Source: Streptomyces tsukubensis | GTDB lineage: Bacteria > Actinomycetota > Actinomycetes > Streptomycetales > Streptomycetaceae | NCBI RefSeq assembly: GCF_003932715.1 | Contig: NZ_CP020700.1 | Location: 7,152,501-7,216,500 of the forward strand | Direction: 5' to 3' | Length of the DNA stretch: 64,000 nt | Translations under genes and position numbers: made by a program | Part shown: positions 17,992 to 27,051 of the stretch, piece by piece | Layout: the number at the start of each line of letters is the position of its first letter | Numbering within the stretch: position 1 is the stretch's first letter | The notes under the pieces: model-generated | The model's input: only the letters and a program-made list of their open reading frames with translations | Database searches by the model: none | What the model was told of the DNA's origin: nothing

Positions 17992-20224
17992 CCCCGCCTC
18001 CCGCCCCGGCCGCAGAACCCTGCTGAGAACGGCGGCCGGTACCGCCGCCGTCACCGTGGCGGGCGGGCTCGCCGCCGCCCCGGCGGCCGCCCGCGAACTC
18101 CCCCGCGGCCCGCGCCGCCGCAGATCCCCCGCACCCCTGCCGGTGGCCGGGACCACCGTCGTGTGGTGGTCCTCCGACGGCCCCCCCGATCCGGCGTCCG
18201 ACCCGGTCGCCTTCGCCGCCGCCGAGCTGGCCCGCTACCTCGGACGCATCACCGGACGGCCGCTCCCGCGGCACCGCGCGGACCGGCCGGGCCGGGGCGT
18301 GGCCCTGCTGCCCGCGTCCGCCGCGCCCGTCGAGCAGGGTGTCCCCGCCGCCCTCGCCGCGGCCGGGGACAGCCTGCTCGCCGGCCGCGGCGAGGACGCG
18401 CACGCCGTCGTCGTGGGACCCGCCGGAGCACTCGCGGCGGGCCGCGGCCCGCGGGCCGTGCTGTACGCCGTCTACGCACTCCTCGAACGCGCCGGAGTCC
18501 GGTTCTTCGCCCCCGCCTTCCCCTCCTACCAGGGCCGCGCGGAGCGGGTACCGCACCATCCGTCCCTCGTCCTGTCCGGCACCCACGGCACCGTCGAGGA
18601 ACCCGCCTGGACCTGGCGGCGCAAGTACGTCGAGGAGGGCACCAGCCACACCGCCGAAGGGCTGGTCCTGCTGCTCGACTGGATGGCGAAGAACCGGCTC
18701 AACACCCTCGTCCACCCCTCCGACTACAACCACTGGTCCGTGATCACCTGGGACCGGGTCCGGTCGGCCGTGGCCCCCGAGGCGGCCCGGCGCGGCATCG
18801 TCGTCGAGGTCGGCGGCCACGGCTACGAGAGCTTCCTGCCCCGCGAGCGGTACCCCGCCTACTACACCGGCGGCGCGAGCGTCTTCGACGTCCACAACCC
18901 CGACGCCCTCGACGCCTACGTCCGGGCCGTCGTCGCCCATCTCGCCGCCCGGCCCGAGATCACCGTCTTCGACTGCTGGCCCCCGGACACGGCGACCTGG
19001 CCCGCCGGGGCGGTTGCCGCCTTCGGAACGGTCGCCAACGCGGAGGCGCATGTGGTGAACACCCTGCGCACCGCACTGGCCACGGCCCTGCCCGGGGTAC
19101 GGGTGGAACGCATCGCCTACGGCGCGGCCATCGCCCCGCCCACACCCGGCCGGGGCTTCCACCCCGAAGTGCTGATCGACTTCGCCCCGTACGAACGCAC
19201 CTACCAGCACGCCGTCGACGATCCCGCCTCCGCCGCCAACGCCCCGCTCGCGGCGCTGCTGCGGTCCTGGTCCGAAGCGGCCGAGGGGCCGCTCGCGGTC
19301 TACGACTACAACCGCCGCTACCGGTGGCGGTCGCTGCCGGTCCGCCCGCTCGGGATCCTGGCCGCCGACGCCCGCTTCTACGCCTCCCTCGGCATCGACG
19401 GACTGGGCTCCTACGCGGAGCCCGCCGACTGGCTGCCCTTCGAGGCGGTCCACCTCTTCTCGGCACGGCTCGCCCGCGACCCCGGAACCGACCCGGACCA
19501 CTGGCTGGCCGGATATCTGGCCGACCGCTTCGGCTCCGCCGCCGGACACCTCGCCGACTACTACGCCCGGACCACCGCCGACCCCGACGGATTCACCGTG
19601 CCCGCCTACGCCTCGGCCGCCGAGACCGGCTACCGGGCCGCCGCGGCGGCGCTCGACCGGGCCCTGACCGTGCTCGCCGGACGGGAGGAGTACCCCGTCG
19701 CCGCGCTGCTCAGGTCCCATATCGACCTCGCGCTCGCCGATGTGGCGATCACCACGGCACCGACCGCAGCCGCCCGCACCACCGCCCGCGCCGCCTACCG
19801 GACCCTCCTGGAGGAACACCGCTTCCGCGGGCTCGTCCTCCAGGACATCCGGTCCGTCCAGCGCTGGGGCGGCACCCTCGCGCACCGGGACGGGCACGCC
19901 GTCTACCGGCTCCCCGCCCACGCCGCCCCCGTCGAGAGCGGGCTGACCGTCGCCCGCGGCGGCTCGGCCACCGTCCGGCTGCGGGCGCAGGACGTCGACT
20001 GGCGCGGACACACCGTGACCTGGAGCGCAACGGCGCCCCCGGGGCTGGTCCCCGGCACGGTCTCCGGGACGCTCGCCCCCGCCGGAGCCGCGGACGCCGT
20101 CCACCGGCTCGTCCTCACGGCGTCCGCCTCCCTCACCCCCGGCAGCCGTACCGTCACCTTCACCTTCCGCACCGAGGACGGCACCGTGCTGCCCCCCGCC
20201 CGCCTCACGGTGACCGTGATCTGA
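17972..20224 (+). CDS. TAT-exported DUF4838 protein (GH67-N-like, putative glycan hydrolase)
   Basis: 750 aa. The N terminus carries RPGRRTLLRTAAGTAAVT, a twin-arginine signal, followed by an Ala-rich h-region. Residues about 45-160 match the beta-sandwich that precedes alpha-glucuronidase barrels, with VLYAVYALLERAGVRFFAP as a hallmark of DUF4838 proteins. Residues 200-560 look like a TIM barrel (MAKNRLNTLVHPSDYNHW, FDCWPPDTATW), and a C-terminal beta domain follows. It probably cleaves an acidic or sulfated glycan outside the cell and feeds the importer and sulfatase encoded just upstream. Activity has not been demonstrated for most of this family. Its start lies 20 bp inside the sulfatase gene. 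Confidence 0.75.
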   Translation: MSPEPRDPASRPGRRTLLRTAAGTAAVTVAGGLAAAPAAARELPRGPRRRRSPAPLPVAGTTVVWWSSDGPPDPASDPVAFAAAELARYLGRITGRPLPRHRADRPGRGVALLPASAAPVEQGVPAALAAAGDSLLAGRGEDAHAVVVGPAGALAAGRGPRAVLYAVYALLERAGVRFFAPAFPSYQGRAERVPHHPSLVLSGTHGTVEEPAWTWRRKYVEEGTSHTAEGLVLLLDWMAKNRLNTLVHPSDYNHWSVITWDRVRSAVAPEAARRGIVVEVGGHGYESFLPRERYPAYYTGGASVFDVHNPDALDAYVRAVVAHLAARPEITVFDCWPPDTATWPAGAVAAFGTVANAEAHVVNTLRTALATALPGVRVERIAYGAAIAPPTPGRGFHPEVLIDFAPYERTYQHAVDDPASAANAPLAALLRSWSEAAEGPLAVYDYNRRYRWRSLPVRPLGILAADARFYASLGIDGLGSYAEPADWLPFEAVHLFSARLARDPGTDPDHWLAGYLADRFGSAAGHLADYYARTTADPDGFTVPAYASAAETGYRAAAAALDRALTVLAGREEYPVAALLRSHIDLALADVAITTAPTAAARTTARAAYRTLLEEHRFRGLVLQDIRSVQRWGGTLAHRDGHAVYRLPAHAAPVESGLTVARGGSATVRLRAQDVDWRGHTVTWSATAPPGLVPGTVSGTLAPAGAADAVHRLVLTASASLTPGSRTVTFTFRTEDGTVLPPARLTVTVI

Positions 20225-20378
20225 CGGCGATCCGGCGGTGATCCGACGGTGATGGACACAAGGGGCGCCGGGCGGACCGCCTTCAAAGGTGATGTGCAGC
20301 TCACCCGGCACCCCTTGAATCATGGGTGGATCAGGTGGTTAGCATATGAGCGCCACCTAGCTCGAAAGAGAAGTGCCT

Positions 20379-21824
20379 GTGACTGTCATCGAGGATTCGT
20401 TCACCAACTGGAAGAACCGTGAGGAGATCGCCGAGTCGATGATCCCGATCATCGGGAAGCTGCAGCGCGAGCGGGATGTCACCGTCCTGCTGCACAGCCG
20501 CTCCCTGGTGAACAAGTCGGTGGTCAGCATCCTCAAGACCCACAGGTTCGCCCGGCAGATCGCGGGCGAGGAGCTCTCGGTCACCGAGACCATGCCGTTC
20601 CTCGAAGCACTGACCACGCTCGACCTCGGTCCCTCCCAGATCGACCTCGGCATGCTCGCCGCCACCTACCGGGCCGACAGCCGCGGACTGTCCGTCGCCG
20701 ACTTCACCGCCGAAGCGGTCGCCGGCGCCACCGGCGCCAACAAGATCGACCGCCGCGAACCCCGCGACGTCGTCCTCTACGGCTTCGGCCGCATCGGCCG
20801 GCTGGTCGCCCGGCTGCTCATCGAGAAGGCCGGCTCCGGCAACGGACTGCGCCTGCGGGCCGTCGTCGTCCGCCGCGGCGCCGGACAGGACATCGTCAAG
20901 CGCGCCTCGCTGCTGCGCCGCGACTCCATCCACGGCCAGTTCCAGGGCACGATCACCGTCGACGAGGCGAACGACACCATCGTCGCCAACGGCAACGAGA
21001 TCAAGGTGATCTACTCCGACGACCCGGCGAAGGTCGACTACACGGAGTACGGCATCAAGGACGCCATCCTCATCGACAACACCGGCCGCTGGCGCGACCG
21101 CGAGGGGCTCTCCAACCATCTGCGCCCCGGTATTGCCAAGGTCGTCCTGACCGCCCCGGCCAAGGGCGACGTCCCCAATGTCGTGCACGGCGTCAACCAC
21201 GACATGATCAAGCCGGACGAGCAGATCATCTCCTGCGCCTCCTGCACCACCAACGCGATCGTGCCGCCGCTGAAGGCGATGGCCGACGAGTACGGGGTGC
21301 TGCGCGGCCACGTCGAGACGGTCCACTCGTTCACCAACGACCAGAACCTGCTGGACAACTACCACAAGTCCGACCGGCGGGGCCGCTCCGCGCCGCTCAA
21401 TATGGTGATCACCGAGACCGGGGCCGCGTCCGCCGTCGCCAAGGCGCTGCCCGATCTCCAGGCCCGGATCACCGGCAGCTCCATCCGGGTCCCCGTACCG
21501 GACGTGTCCATCGCCATCCTCAGCCTCCGGCTGGAGCGCGAGACCACCCGCGAGGAGGTCCTCGACTACCTCCGCGAGGTGTCGCTGACCTCGCCGATGA
21601 AGCGTCAGATCGACTTCACCACGGCGCCCGACGCGGTCTCCAGCGACTTCATCGGCTCGCGCCACGCGTCGATCGTCGACGCCGGGGCCACCAAGGTCGA
21701 GGGCGACGACGCCATCCTCTACCTCTGGTACGACAACGAGTTCGGCTACTCCTGCCAGGTGATCCGGGTCGTCCAGCACGTCTCCGGAGTCGAGTACCCG
21801 ACCTTCCCGGCACCGGTCGCCTGA
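20379..21824 (+). CDS. gap: glyceraldehyde-3-phosphate dehydrogenase, long form
   Basis: 481 aa against about 335 for canonical GAPDH; the extra 125 residues are an N-terminal helical domain (DSFTNWKNREEIAESM) typical of an actinobacterial subtype. The Rossmann motif is YGFGRIGR (134-141). The catalytic site is SCASCTTN with Cys289, and the C-terminal LWYDNEFGYS is present. It oxidises GAP to 1,3-bisphosphoglycerate with NAD(P). GTG 20379 gives the family-typical opening MTVIEDS, with AGAGAAG six bases upstream; GTG 20373 is an alternative. Upstream, TTGAAT (20315) and TAGCAT (20340) could be promoter elements, but their spacing of 19 is long. Confidence 0.92.
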   Translation: MTVIEDSFTNWKNREEIAESMIPIIGKLQRERDVTVLLHSRSLVNKSVVSILKTHRFARQIAGEELSVTETMPFLEALTTLDLGPSQIDLGMLAATYRADSRGLSVADFTAEAVAGATGANKIDRREPRDVVLYGFGRIGRLVARLLIEKAGSGNGLRLRAVVVRRGAGQDIVKRASLLRRDSIHGQFQGTITVDEANDTIVANGNEIKVIYSDDPAKVDYTEYGIKDAILIDNTGRWRDREGLSNHLRPGIAKVVLTAPAKGDVPNVVHGVNHDMIKPDEQIISCASCTTNAIVPPLKAMADEYGVLRGHVETVHSFTNDQNLLDNYHKSDRRGRSAPLNMVITETGAASAVAKALPDLQARITGSSIRVPVPDVSIAILSLRLERETTREEVLDYLREVSLTSPMKRQIDFTTAPDAVSSDFIGSRHASIVDAGATKVEGDDAILYLWYDNEFGYSCQVIRVVQHVSGVEYPTFPAPVA

Positions 21825-21853
21825 TCGCCTGATCCGGTGAACCCGCGATGACC

Positions 21854-21896
21854 GGGGCCGTTCCGGGGAGCACAGCCGGCTCCCCGGAACGGCCCC
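21854..21896. terminator. bidirectional hairpin terminator
   Basis: A perfect 17-bp stem (21854-21870 with 21880-21896) with a 9-nt loop, between the converging GAPDH and MarR genes. It is the strongest hairpin I found in the window. Confidence 0.85.
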
Positions 21897-21921
21897 CGCA
21901 CGTGCGGGGCTTGTGCGCCTG

Positions 21922-22467
21922 CTACTGCTCCGCCGGGCGCGGCGCGGGCAGCGCGGACCCGGTGGTACGGCGGCCCGGCTCCCGGTCGTGCGCGGGCAGG
22001 GCCGCCATCGCCGCGGGCTCCAGCCACGAGAGCACCGTGGTCAGCACCCGCATCGTCCGGGCCAGATCCTCCCGTCCGACGATCCGGTCGATCTCCCGCT
22101 GAAGTCCGGAGATCACCCCGTGGACCTTCCCCTCCAGCTCCCGCCCGGCCTCGGTGAGCGTGATCACCTGGCGCCGGCCGTCGGTCGGATCGGGGGAGCG
22201 GCCCACCAGCCCGGACCGCTCCAGATCGCTGATCAGCAGCGTCCCGGACGGCCGGGCCAGCGCCAGCGAGGTGACGAAGTCGTGCTGGAGCATCCGCCCG
22301 TCCGGAGTGCGCCAGAGCCGCACCAGCGCGGCGGCTTGGGCGTAGGTGACACCGTGCGGCCGCAGCGCCGCCGAGAGCCGGTCCTGGACCAGCCGGGCGG
22401 TCAGCGTCAGCAGACCGCTGAGGTGGTTCTCGGATCCGCGGAACAGTGCGTCGGTGTGGTTCTCCAC
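21922..22467 (-). CDS. MarR family transcriptional regulator
   Basis: 181 aa. The winged helix-turn-helix spans about residues 35-110, with LARPSGTLLISDLERSGLVGRSPDPTDGRRQVITLTEAG carrying the recognition helix and the D-x-R-x wing of MarR proteins. The start is GTG 22467 (MENHTDALF); a TTG at 22500 would add 11 residues. It is the last gene of the long leftward run and starts 5 bp after the preceding methyltransferase stop. A natural hypothesis is that it represses the whole run from the palindromic promoter at 35513-35553. Confidence 0.82.
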   Translation of the reverse strand: MENHTDALFRGSENHLSGLLTLTARLVQDRLSAALRPHGVTYAQAAALVRLWRTPDGRMLQHDFVTSLALARPSGTLLISDLERSGLVGRSPDPTDGRRQVITLTEAGRELEGKVHGVISGLQREIDRIVGREDLARTMRVLTTVLSWLEPAAMAALPAHDREPGRRTTGSALPAPRPAEQ

Positions 22468-22472
22468 CCGGC

Positions 22473-23381
22473 TCAGGCTACCTTCCTGCGGGCCCGCCAA
22501 CTGGCCGACTGACTGTGCCGCTCCACCATCACCACGTCCTCGCAGCCGAGTTCGGCGAGCAGTTTCGGATGGTCCGTACGGGAGTACTCCAGCATGAAGG
22601 GCTCCACGTTGTTGCGGACCATGCCCTCGCGCTGCCGCCAGTCGCGTTCGTTCTCCGGGATGGCCCAGTCGAAGAAGCCGAGGAAGCCGCCGGGGGCGCA
22701 GACCCGGACCATCTCCGAGACCGTCCGGCGGATCTGGTAGGCGGGCATCTCGTGGAGGAGATGCGATTCGTGGACCACGTCGAAGCTGCCGTCGTCGAAC
22801 GCCGACAGGTCACCGGCGTCCATATGGTAGAAGCTGACGTTGCGGATCCCCAGCTCGTCGGCGCGGCGCCGGGCCCAGCGCAGCACCGAGGGCGACAGGT
22901 CCACCCCGACGACCTCGGCCTCCGGGAAGACCTGGGCGTAGACGAAGGCCGTCGCCCCCGTCCCGGCGCCCACTTCCAGGATCCGCCGCGGGCGCACCCC
23001 CCGGTCCAGTACCTGGCTCTCGACCCACCACCGGATCTGTTCGCGCTTGCCGAGCGGGAAGTCCTCCGCCATCCGCTCCAGCCGGTACCCCATGGAGGGG
23101 TGCATCCAGTGCAGCCCCTTCATATGGTGGACCGGGTTGGCGATGTAGTACGCGGGGAAGTCGGCCGGCCGCCGCCGGCCGGGGGCCAGCAGATCCGACA
23201 GATCGCCCGGACCGGTCGCCTTCGGGGCCCGGCGCATCTCCCAGCGGATCACCGCCCGGGAGAGCCTGGGGTGCTTCTTCGCCAGCCGCAGCGAGAGCAG
23301 GGTGGGCCGCCAGCCCTCCGGCAGCGGCGGGCGGGTGCGGGGCGGAGGCGGTGCGCCGCCGGGCTTCGTGGTCTCAGGCAT
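22473..23381 (-). CDS. class I SAM-dependent methyltransferase
   Basis: 302 aa. A Pro-rich N terminus and about 110 residues of lead precede ILEVGAGTGATAF (SAM motif I), VVGVDLSPSVL (acidic end of beta-2) and MDAGDLSAFDDGSFDVVHESHLLHE in two adjoining stretches (motifs II-III). It methylates an unknown small molecule in the cytoplasm. Its architecture resembles the second methyltransferase of this run (24278-25378), including the unusual S/T-x-x-x-HEMPA segment, so the two may be paralogues acting on related substrates. Its start overlaps the VOC gene stop by 8 bp. Confidence 0.82.
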   Translation of the reverse strand: MPETTKPGGAPPPPRTRPPLPEGWRPTLLSLRLAKKHPRLSRAVIRWEMRRAPKATGPGDLSDLLAPGRRRPADFPAYYIANPVHHMKGLHWMHPSMGYRLERMAEDFPLGKREQIRWWVESQVLDRGVRPRRILEVGAGTGATAFVYAQVFPEAEVVGVDLSPSVLRWARRRADELGIRNVSFYHMDAGDLSAFDDGSFDVVHESHLLHEMPAYQIRRTVSEMVRVCAPGGFLGFFDWAIPENERDWRQREGMVRNNVEPFMLEYSRTDHPKLLAELGCEDVVMVERHSQSASWRARRKVA

Positions 23382-23952
23382 CGGTCGCCTCCGGGTCGGG
23401 GACGTATCGGGGTTCGTCCGGGTAGCGCGGGGTGTCCGGGTCTTCGAGGTTCTGCTCTTCGACGCACCGTTCGTTGGGCGCCTGGAGCTTGATGATGTTG
23501 TGGTCGGGGTCGAGCAGGGTGAGGAGCCTTCCGTACTGTCCGTTGAACTCGGGGGTGAAGTACGGGACGTCCATGGCCTGCAGATGGGCCCGGACCGCGT
23601 CGAGGTCGTCGACCTGGTAGGTGACGGAGACCGGGGTGTCCCAGACGTCCGCGGGCCGTCCCTTGGGCAGCCCCCGGCCGGTGATCTCGACACGGCGGTT
23701 GTCCGGTCCGACCAGGACCGCCATCCGGAAGGGGCGGTTCGGGACCCGGATCGGGATGTCGAACTCCAGCTTGAAACCGAGGACGTTGCGGTACCAGCGG
23801 ACCGCGCGCGGCTGGTCCACGGAGCGGATGGTGATCATGCTGGTCCGCCAGAGGACGGGGGCGTCGCCCTGGCCGGGCTCCCGGGTCAGCCAGGCCGGCG
23901 CAGCCACCGCCGCCCCGGGCGGCGCACCGGCCGGGGCCCCGGCGCCGCTCAT
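23374..23952 (-). CDS. VOC (glyoxalase/dioxygenase) superfamily protein
   Basis: 192 aa. It has one pair of vicinal-oxygen-chelate beta-alpha-beta units: ITIRSVDQPRAVRWYRNVLGFKLEF opens the fold (in two parts, ITIRSVDQPRAV and WYRNVLGF), and LLDPDHNIIKLQAP closes it with the conserved D-P-x-x-N. Possible metal ligands are the acidic residue in VEITG and others that I cannot assign. The last 35 residues are acidic and Pro-rich. It may isomerise, open a ring, or bind the product of the flanking methyltransferases. It overlaps both neighbours, so it is translationally coupled. Confidence 0.75.
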   Translation of the reverse strand: MSGAGAPAGAPPGAAVAAPAWLTREPGQGDAPVLWRTSMITIRSVDQPRAVRWYRNVLGFKLEFDIPIRVPNRPFRMAVLVGPDNRRVEITGRGLPKGRPADVWDTPVSVTYQVDDLDAVRAHLQAMDVPYFTPEFNGQYGRLLTLLDPDHNIIKLQAPNERCVEEQNLEDPDTPRYPDEPRYVPDPEATDA

Positions 23953-24281
23953 GAGCCCGCCGCCCGGCGCCGGGCGTCCGCCGCCCGGTGCGTGGCCTCC
24001 GGACCCAGATAGTCCGCGGCCAGCGGGGTCAGGATGCGGTCGAAGAAGGCGTCCCGCTCGGCCCGCCACTCGCCCGCCGCGGCGTCGGGGACCGGATACG
24101 ATTCGGCGGCTCCGGCCGGGAGCGTGCCGTTCTCGGTGAGCAGGTGCTCCAGGACCCGGATCCGGTCGCGCTGGACGTAGATCTCGCCCGCCAGGGCCAG
24201 CACCATGCCGAGGAGTTTGTCGACCGCGGGGTCCTCGAAGAAGACCATCTGGCCGTCCGTGATGCCTGCGGGGTTCTTCAT
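23949..24281 (-). CDS. small conserved-context hypothetical protein
   Basis: 110 aa, not recognised. The sequence is helical and acidic in the middle (VDKLLGMVLALAGEIYVQRDR then IRVLEHLLTENG), suggesting a short amphipathic or coiled-coil segment at about residues 18-55, with a charged C terminus. No membrane span, Cys cluster or signal is visible. It overlaps the gene on each side by 4 bp (ATGA both times), so it is made together with the two methyltransferases and the VOC protein and may be a partner subunit of one of them. Confidence 0.65.
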   Translation of the reverse strand: MKNPAGITDGQMVFFEDPAVDKLLGMVLALAGEIYVQRDRIRVLEHLLTENGTLPAGAAESYPVPDAAAGEWRAERDAFFDRILTPLAADYLGPEATHRAADARRRAAGS

Positions 24282-25378
24282 ACCGGCTTCCTTCCCGTGA
24301 CCAGGCGCCAGCCGCCGGCCCGGGCCCGGCGCGGGTCCGGGGGCGCGGCGGAGCCGTACGCCTTCTTGTCCCCGTGCCGGAACGCGTCCACCACGGTGGT
24401 GGTGACCTCCGTATAGCCCGCGTCCACGAGGGGCTTCTCCAGATCGGCCCTGAAGAAGTCGGACATAAACGGCTCGTTGTTGATGTGGGCGTGCCAATCC
24501 ATCATGAACAGGCCGTAGGTGGTGGGCAGTTCGCCCGCCGTGTAGATGGCGAACCGGCCGCCGGGCGCCAGCAGCCGGAAGCTCTCCCGGACGATTGCGG
24601 CGATATGGTCCGCGGGCATCTCGTGGAAGATCATCGTCGAGGTGGCCAGCTCGAACGAACCGCTCTCGAAGCCGGTGTCGGCCGCGTCCTTCTGGACGAA
24701 GCGGATCGGCAGTCCCCGCTCCCCGGCCTTCAGATGGGCCCATGCGAGGAAGGGGGCGGCCAGATCGACCCCGATGACCTCGGCGCCGGGGAAGGTCTCG
24801 GCGAGCCCGAAGGTGCCGTCGCCGGTGCCGCAGCCCAGGTCGATGATCCGCCGGTAGTCGCCCCGGGGCAGTGCCTCGGTCTTCGCCCGGTGGATGGAGC
24901 CCACGTTCTCCAGCCCGGCGAAGTGGATCCGGGTCCCGAAGTCGTAGACCGGCCCGTCGAGGTCGTCCTGCCAGTAGCCGCCCTTCTCCAGATGGTAGTC
25001 GGTATCGGCGTAGTACGCGGGCATCGGCAGCTCCGGGTCCAGCTCGGGCCCGTCGCCGGAGGCCATACGCTCCGTCAGCTCCTCCCGGCGGGACTCGATA
25101 TAGGCGTGGGTGCCGTGCGGTCCGTACTTCATCAGCAGCTGGGTGTGCCGCTGCAGGTACATGAAGTACCGGAAGAGCGCGGAGTCCTCGATGACCTCGC
25201 CGATCTCGGTGGTCTCCGCGGGCGCCCGGCCGTGCTCGGCGGCCCAGTCCTCCGCACGGGCGTCGAACAGGTCGAGCAGCGGGTGGTGGAGTTTGGCCCA
25301 GCCGATGCGCAGGCCGAGGTAGAAGTCCAGATAGGCGCGTTCGGTGCCCGTGACGGGCTCGTCGTTCAGTCCCAGCAT
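24278..25378 (-). CDS. class I SAM-dependent methyltransferase
   Basis: 366 aa. A helical N-terminal 165 residues (LDFYLGLRIGWAKLHHPLLD) precede IIDLGCGTGDGTFG (motif I), VIGVDLAAPFL and MIFHEMPADHIAAIVRESFRLLAPGG, read as two contiguous stretches that form motifs II-III. The substrate is unknown; the long N-terminal helical cap suggests a bulky small molecule. It begins 65 bp after the oligopeptide-type binding-protein gene and leads the four overlapping downstream genes. Confidence 0.82.
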   Translation of the reverse strand: MLGLNDEPVTGTERAYLDFYLGLRIGWAKLHHPLLDLFDARAEDWAAEHGRAPAETTEIGEVIEDSALFRYFMYLQRHTQLLMKYGPHGTHAYIESRREELTERMASGDGPELDPELPMPAYYADTDYHLEKGGYWQDDLDGPVYDFGTRIHFAGLENVGSIHRAKTEALPRGDYRRIIDLGCGTGDGTFGLAETFPGAEVIGVDLAAPFLAWAHLKAGERGLPIRFVQKDAADTGFESGSFELATSTMIFHEMPADHIAAIVRESFRLLAPGGRFAIYTAGELPTTYGLFMMDWHAHINNEPFMSDFFRADLEKPLVDAGYTEVTTTVVDAFRHGDKKAYGSAAPPDPRRARAGGWRLVTGRKPV

Positions 25379-25443
25379 GGGAGTCCTTTCGCAGACGGTG
25401 CGGTGGTACGGGACGGGGGCGCGGGTCGGGGTTGCGGGGCCGG

Positions 25444-27021
25444 TCAGCCTCCGATGCGGATACCGCGGAGGTTGAGCCGGCCGAGCGTCAGTGCCTTCTC
25501 GTCCACCCCGCTGATCTCGGCCCGGGTGGCCATCAGCAGTTCGGGGTAGACGGGCGGCAGCTCGACGGCGTTCTCGGTGAGTGCGCGGTTGAGCCGGGCG
25601 GCGATCCGGGCGCGTTCGGCCTCCGGGGCGGTGCCGAAGAGCCGGACGAAGTCCCGGTCGTAGGCGGCGTCGCGGTAGCCGGGGTTCTGCCGGGACGCGG
25701 TGCGGTAGACGGTGAACTGGGAGAGCGGCATCACACCGCCGACCAGGCCGTACTCCTGGACCGTGAGGGACATGTCGTAGTCCCGGACCAGCCAGCGGCG
25801 GTTCCAGTTGGCCGGGTCGGCCACATCGAGGCTGACCTTGAGACCGAGCCGGCCCCAGTTCTCGGCCAGCACCTGGGCGATGTCGCGGGCGGCGCCGCTG
25901 GTCGACACCATGATCCGGAAGGTGGTGTTCCGGGGGATGCCGGAGCGGGTCAGCAGTTCGGCGGCCCGGTCGAGGTCGGCCCGATCCGGATAGGGCCGGT
26001 AGTCCGCTTCATGGCCGGTGACCAGCGGGCCGAGGGGGCCCTGCGCGGTACGGGCCCGGCCGTGGAAGACGGCCTCCCGGACGCCTTCGCGGTCCATGGC
26101 GAAGGCCAGGGCGCGCCGGAAGTCCGGCCGGTCGAAGGGCCGGCGGGTCAGGTTCATCATGGCCCGTACGCCGCCGGTGCCCTGGACCGCGTGGAGCCGT
26201 AGCGAGGTATCGCGCCGGATGCCCGCGACATCGACGGGCTGTACCCCGGTGGCGATATGGATCCGGCCTTCCCGCAGATTGACCAGCCGGGTGGACGGGT
26301 CGGGTACGGAGGTCATCTCGATGGCCCGCAGCGCGGGCTTCTCGCCCCAGTAGCCGTCGAAGCGGACCATCCTCATCGACTGGCCGGTGACGACCTTGTC
26401 GATCCGGAACGGGCCGGTGCCCACCAGCTCGGCCTTCTCGGCCATGAAGTCCTGGTGGCTGACGGGGATCCGGGCCAGCTGGTCGGGCAGGATCCCGTAC
26501 GGCATGCGCAGTTCGATCCGGACGGTCGTCGGGTCGACGGCGACGGCCTGTTTGAACCAGGGCGAGAGCAGCGACAGGAACTGACTCCGGCCCCGGCTGC
26601 CGGGGATGAAGTTGAGTCCGGCGGCTATGTGCTCGGCCGTCAGCTCGTCCCCGTTGTGGAAGCGGACGCCCGGACGGAGCCGGACGGTCCAGGAGACCCC
26701 GCCGGGTCCGGCCGCGGGCGGCGCGGCGGCGAGCTGGGGGACGAGCTTTCCCGCGGTGTCATGGGTGTAGAGGGCGTCGGTGGCGGGTTCGGTCACCCAG
26801 CGGACGTTCTGCGAGTTGGAGTAGAGGGGGGCGTAGCCGACGGGGATCTCGAAGAGCCCGACGGACAGGGTGCCGGAGCCGGATCCGCTGCCCCCGGAGT
26901 CGGGGTCGGTACAGGCCGCGACGGCGGCCCCGGCGGCGATCGCCGAGGCCGTCCGCAGCAGATCGCGGCGGCTGGGACGGCGGGTGGGGCCGATGGATCT
27001 CCTGGTGGTGGACGTGGTCAT
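25444..27021 (-). CDS. ABC transporter substrate-binding lipoprotein (peptide/opine/nickel type)
   Basis: 525 aa, SBP family 5. The N terminus combines a twin-arginine-like SRRDLLRTASA with a lipobox ending in AAC (VAACTD), so it is probably exported by TAT and lipid-anchored. The fold is shown by LRPGVRFHNGDELTAEHIA, GTGPFRIDK and RRALAFAMDREGV. It captures the imported ligand, which in this family may be an oligopeptide, an opine or another small polar molecule. Its permeases and ATPases are encoded just upstream, 30 bp away. Confidence 0.88.
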   Translation of the reverse strand: MTTSTTRRSIGPTRRPSRRDLLRTASAIAAGAAVAACTDPDSGGSGSGSGTLSVGLFEIPVGYAPLYSNSQNVRWVTEPATDALYTHDTAGKLVPQLAAAPPAAGPGGVSWTVRLRPGVRFHNGDELTAEHIAAGLNFIPGSRGRSQFLSLLSPWFKQAVAVDPTTVRIELRMPYGILPDQLARIPVSHQDFMAEKAELVGTGPFRIDKVVTGQSMRMVRFDGYWGEKPALRAIEMTSVPDPSTRLVNLREGRIHIATGVQPVDVAGIRRDTSLRLHAVQGTGGVRAMMNLTRRPFDRPDFRRALAFAMDREGVREAVFHGRARTAQGPLGPLVTGHEADYRPYPDRADLDRAAELLTRSGIPRNTTFRIMVSTSGAARDIAQVLAENWGRLGLKVSLDVADPANWNRRWLVRDYDMSLTVQEYGLVGGVMPLSQFTVYRTASRQNPGYRDAAYDRDFVRLFGTAPEAERARIAARLNRALTENAVELPPVYPELLMATRAEISGVDEKALTLGRLNLRGIRIGG

Positions 27022-27051
27022 GACGGGCTCCTTGTTCGGGGTCGGCGGCCG

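Noticed and set aside
17657..20323. A long minus-strand frame opposite the DUF4838 gene
   Set aside because: Gly/Asp/Val-rich composition, no domain, fully antisense to a gene with clear signal peptide and family sequence.
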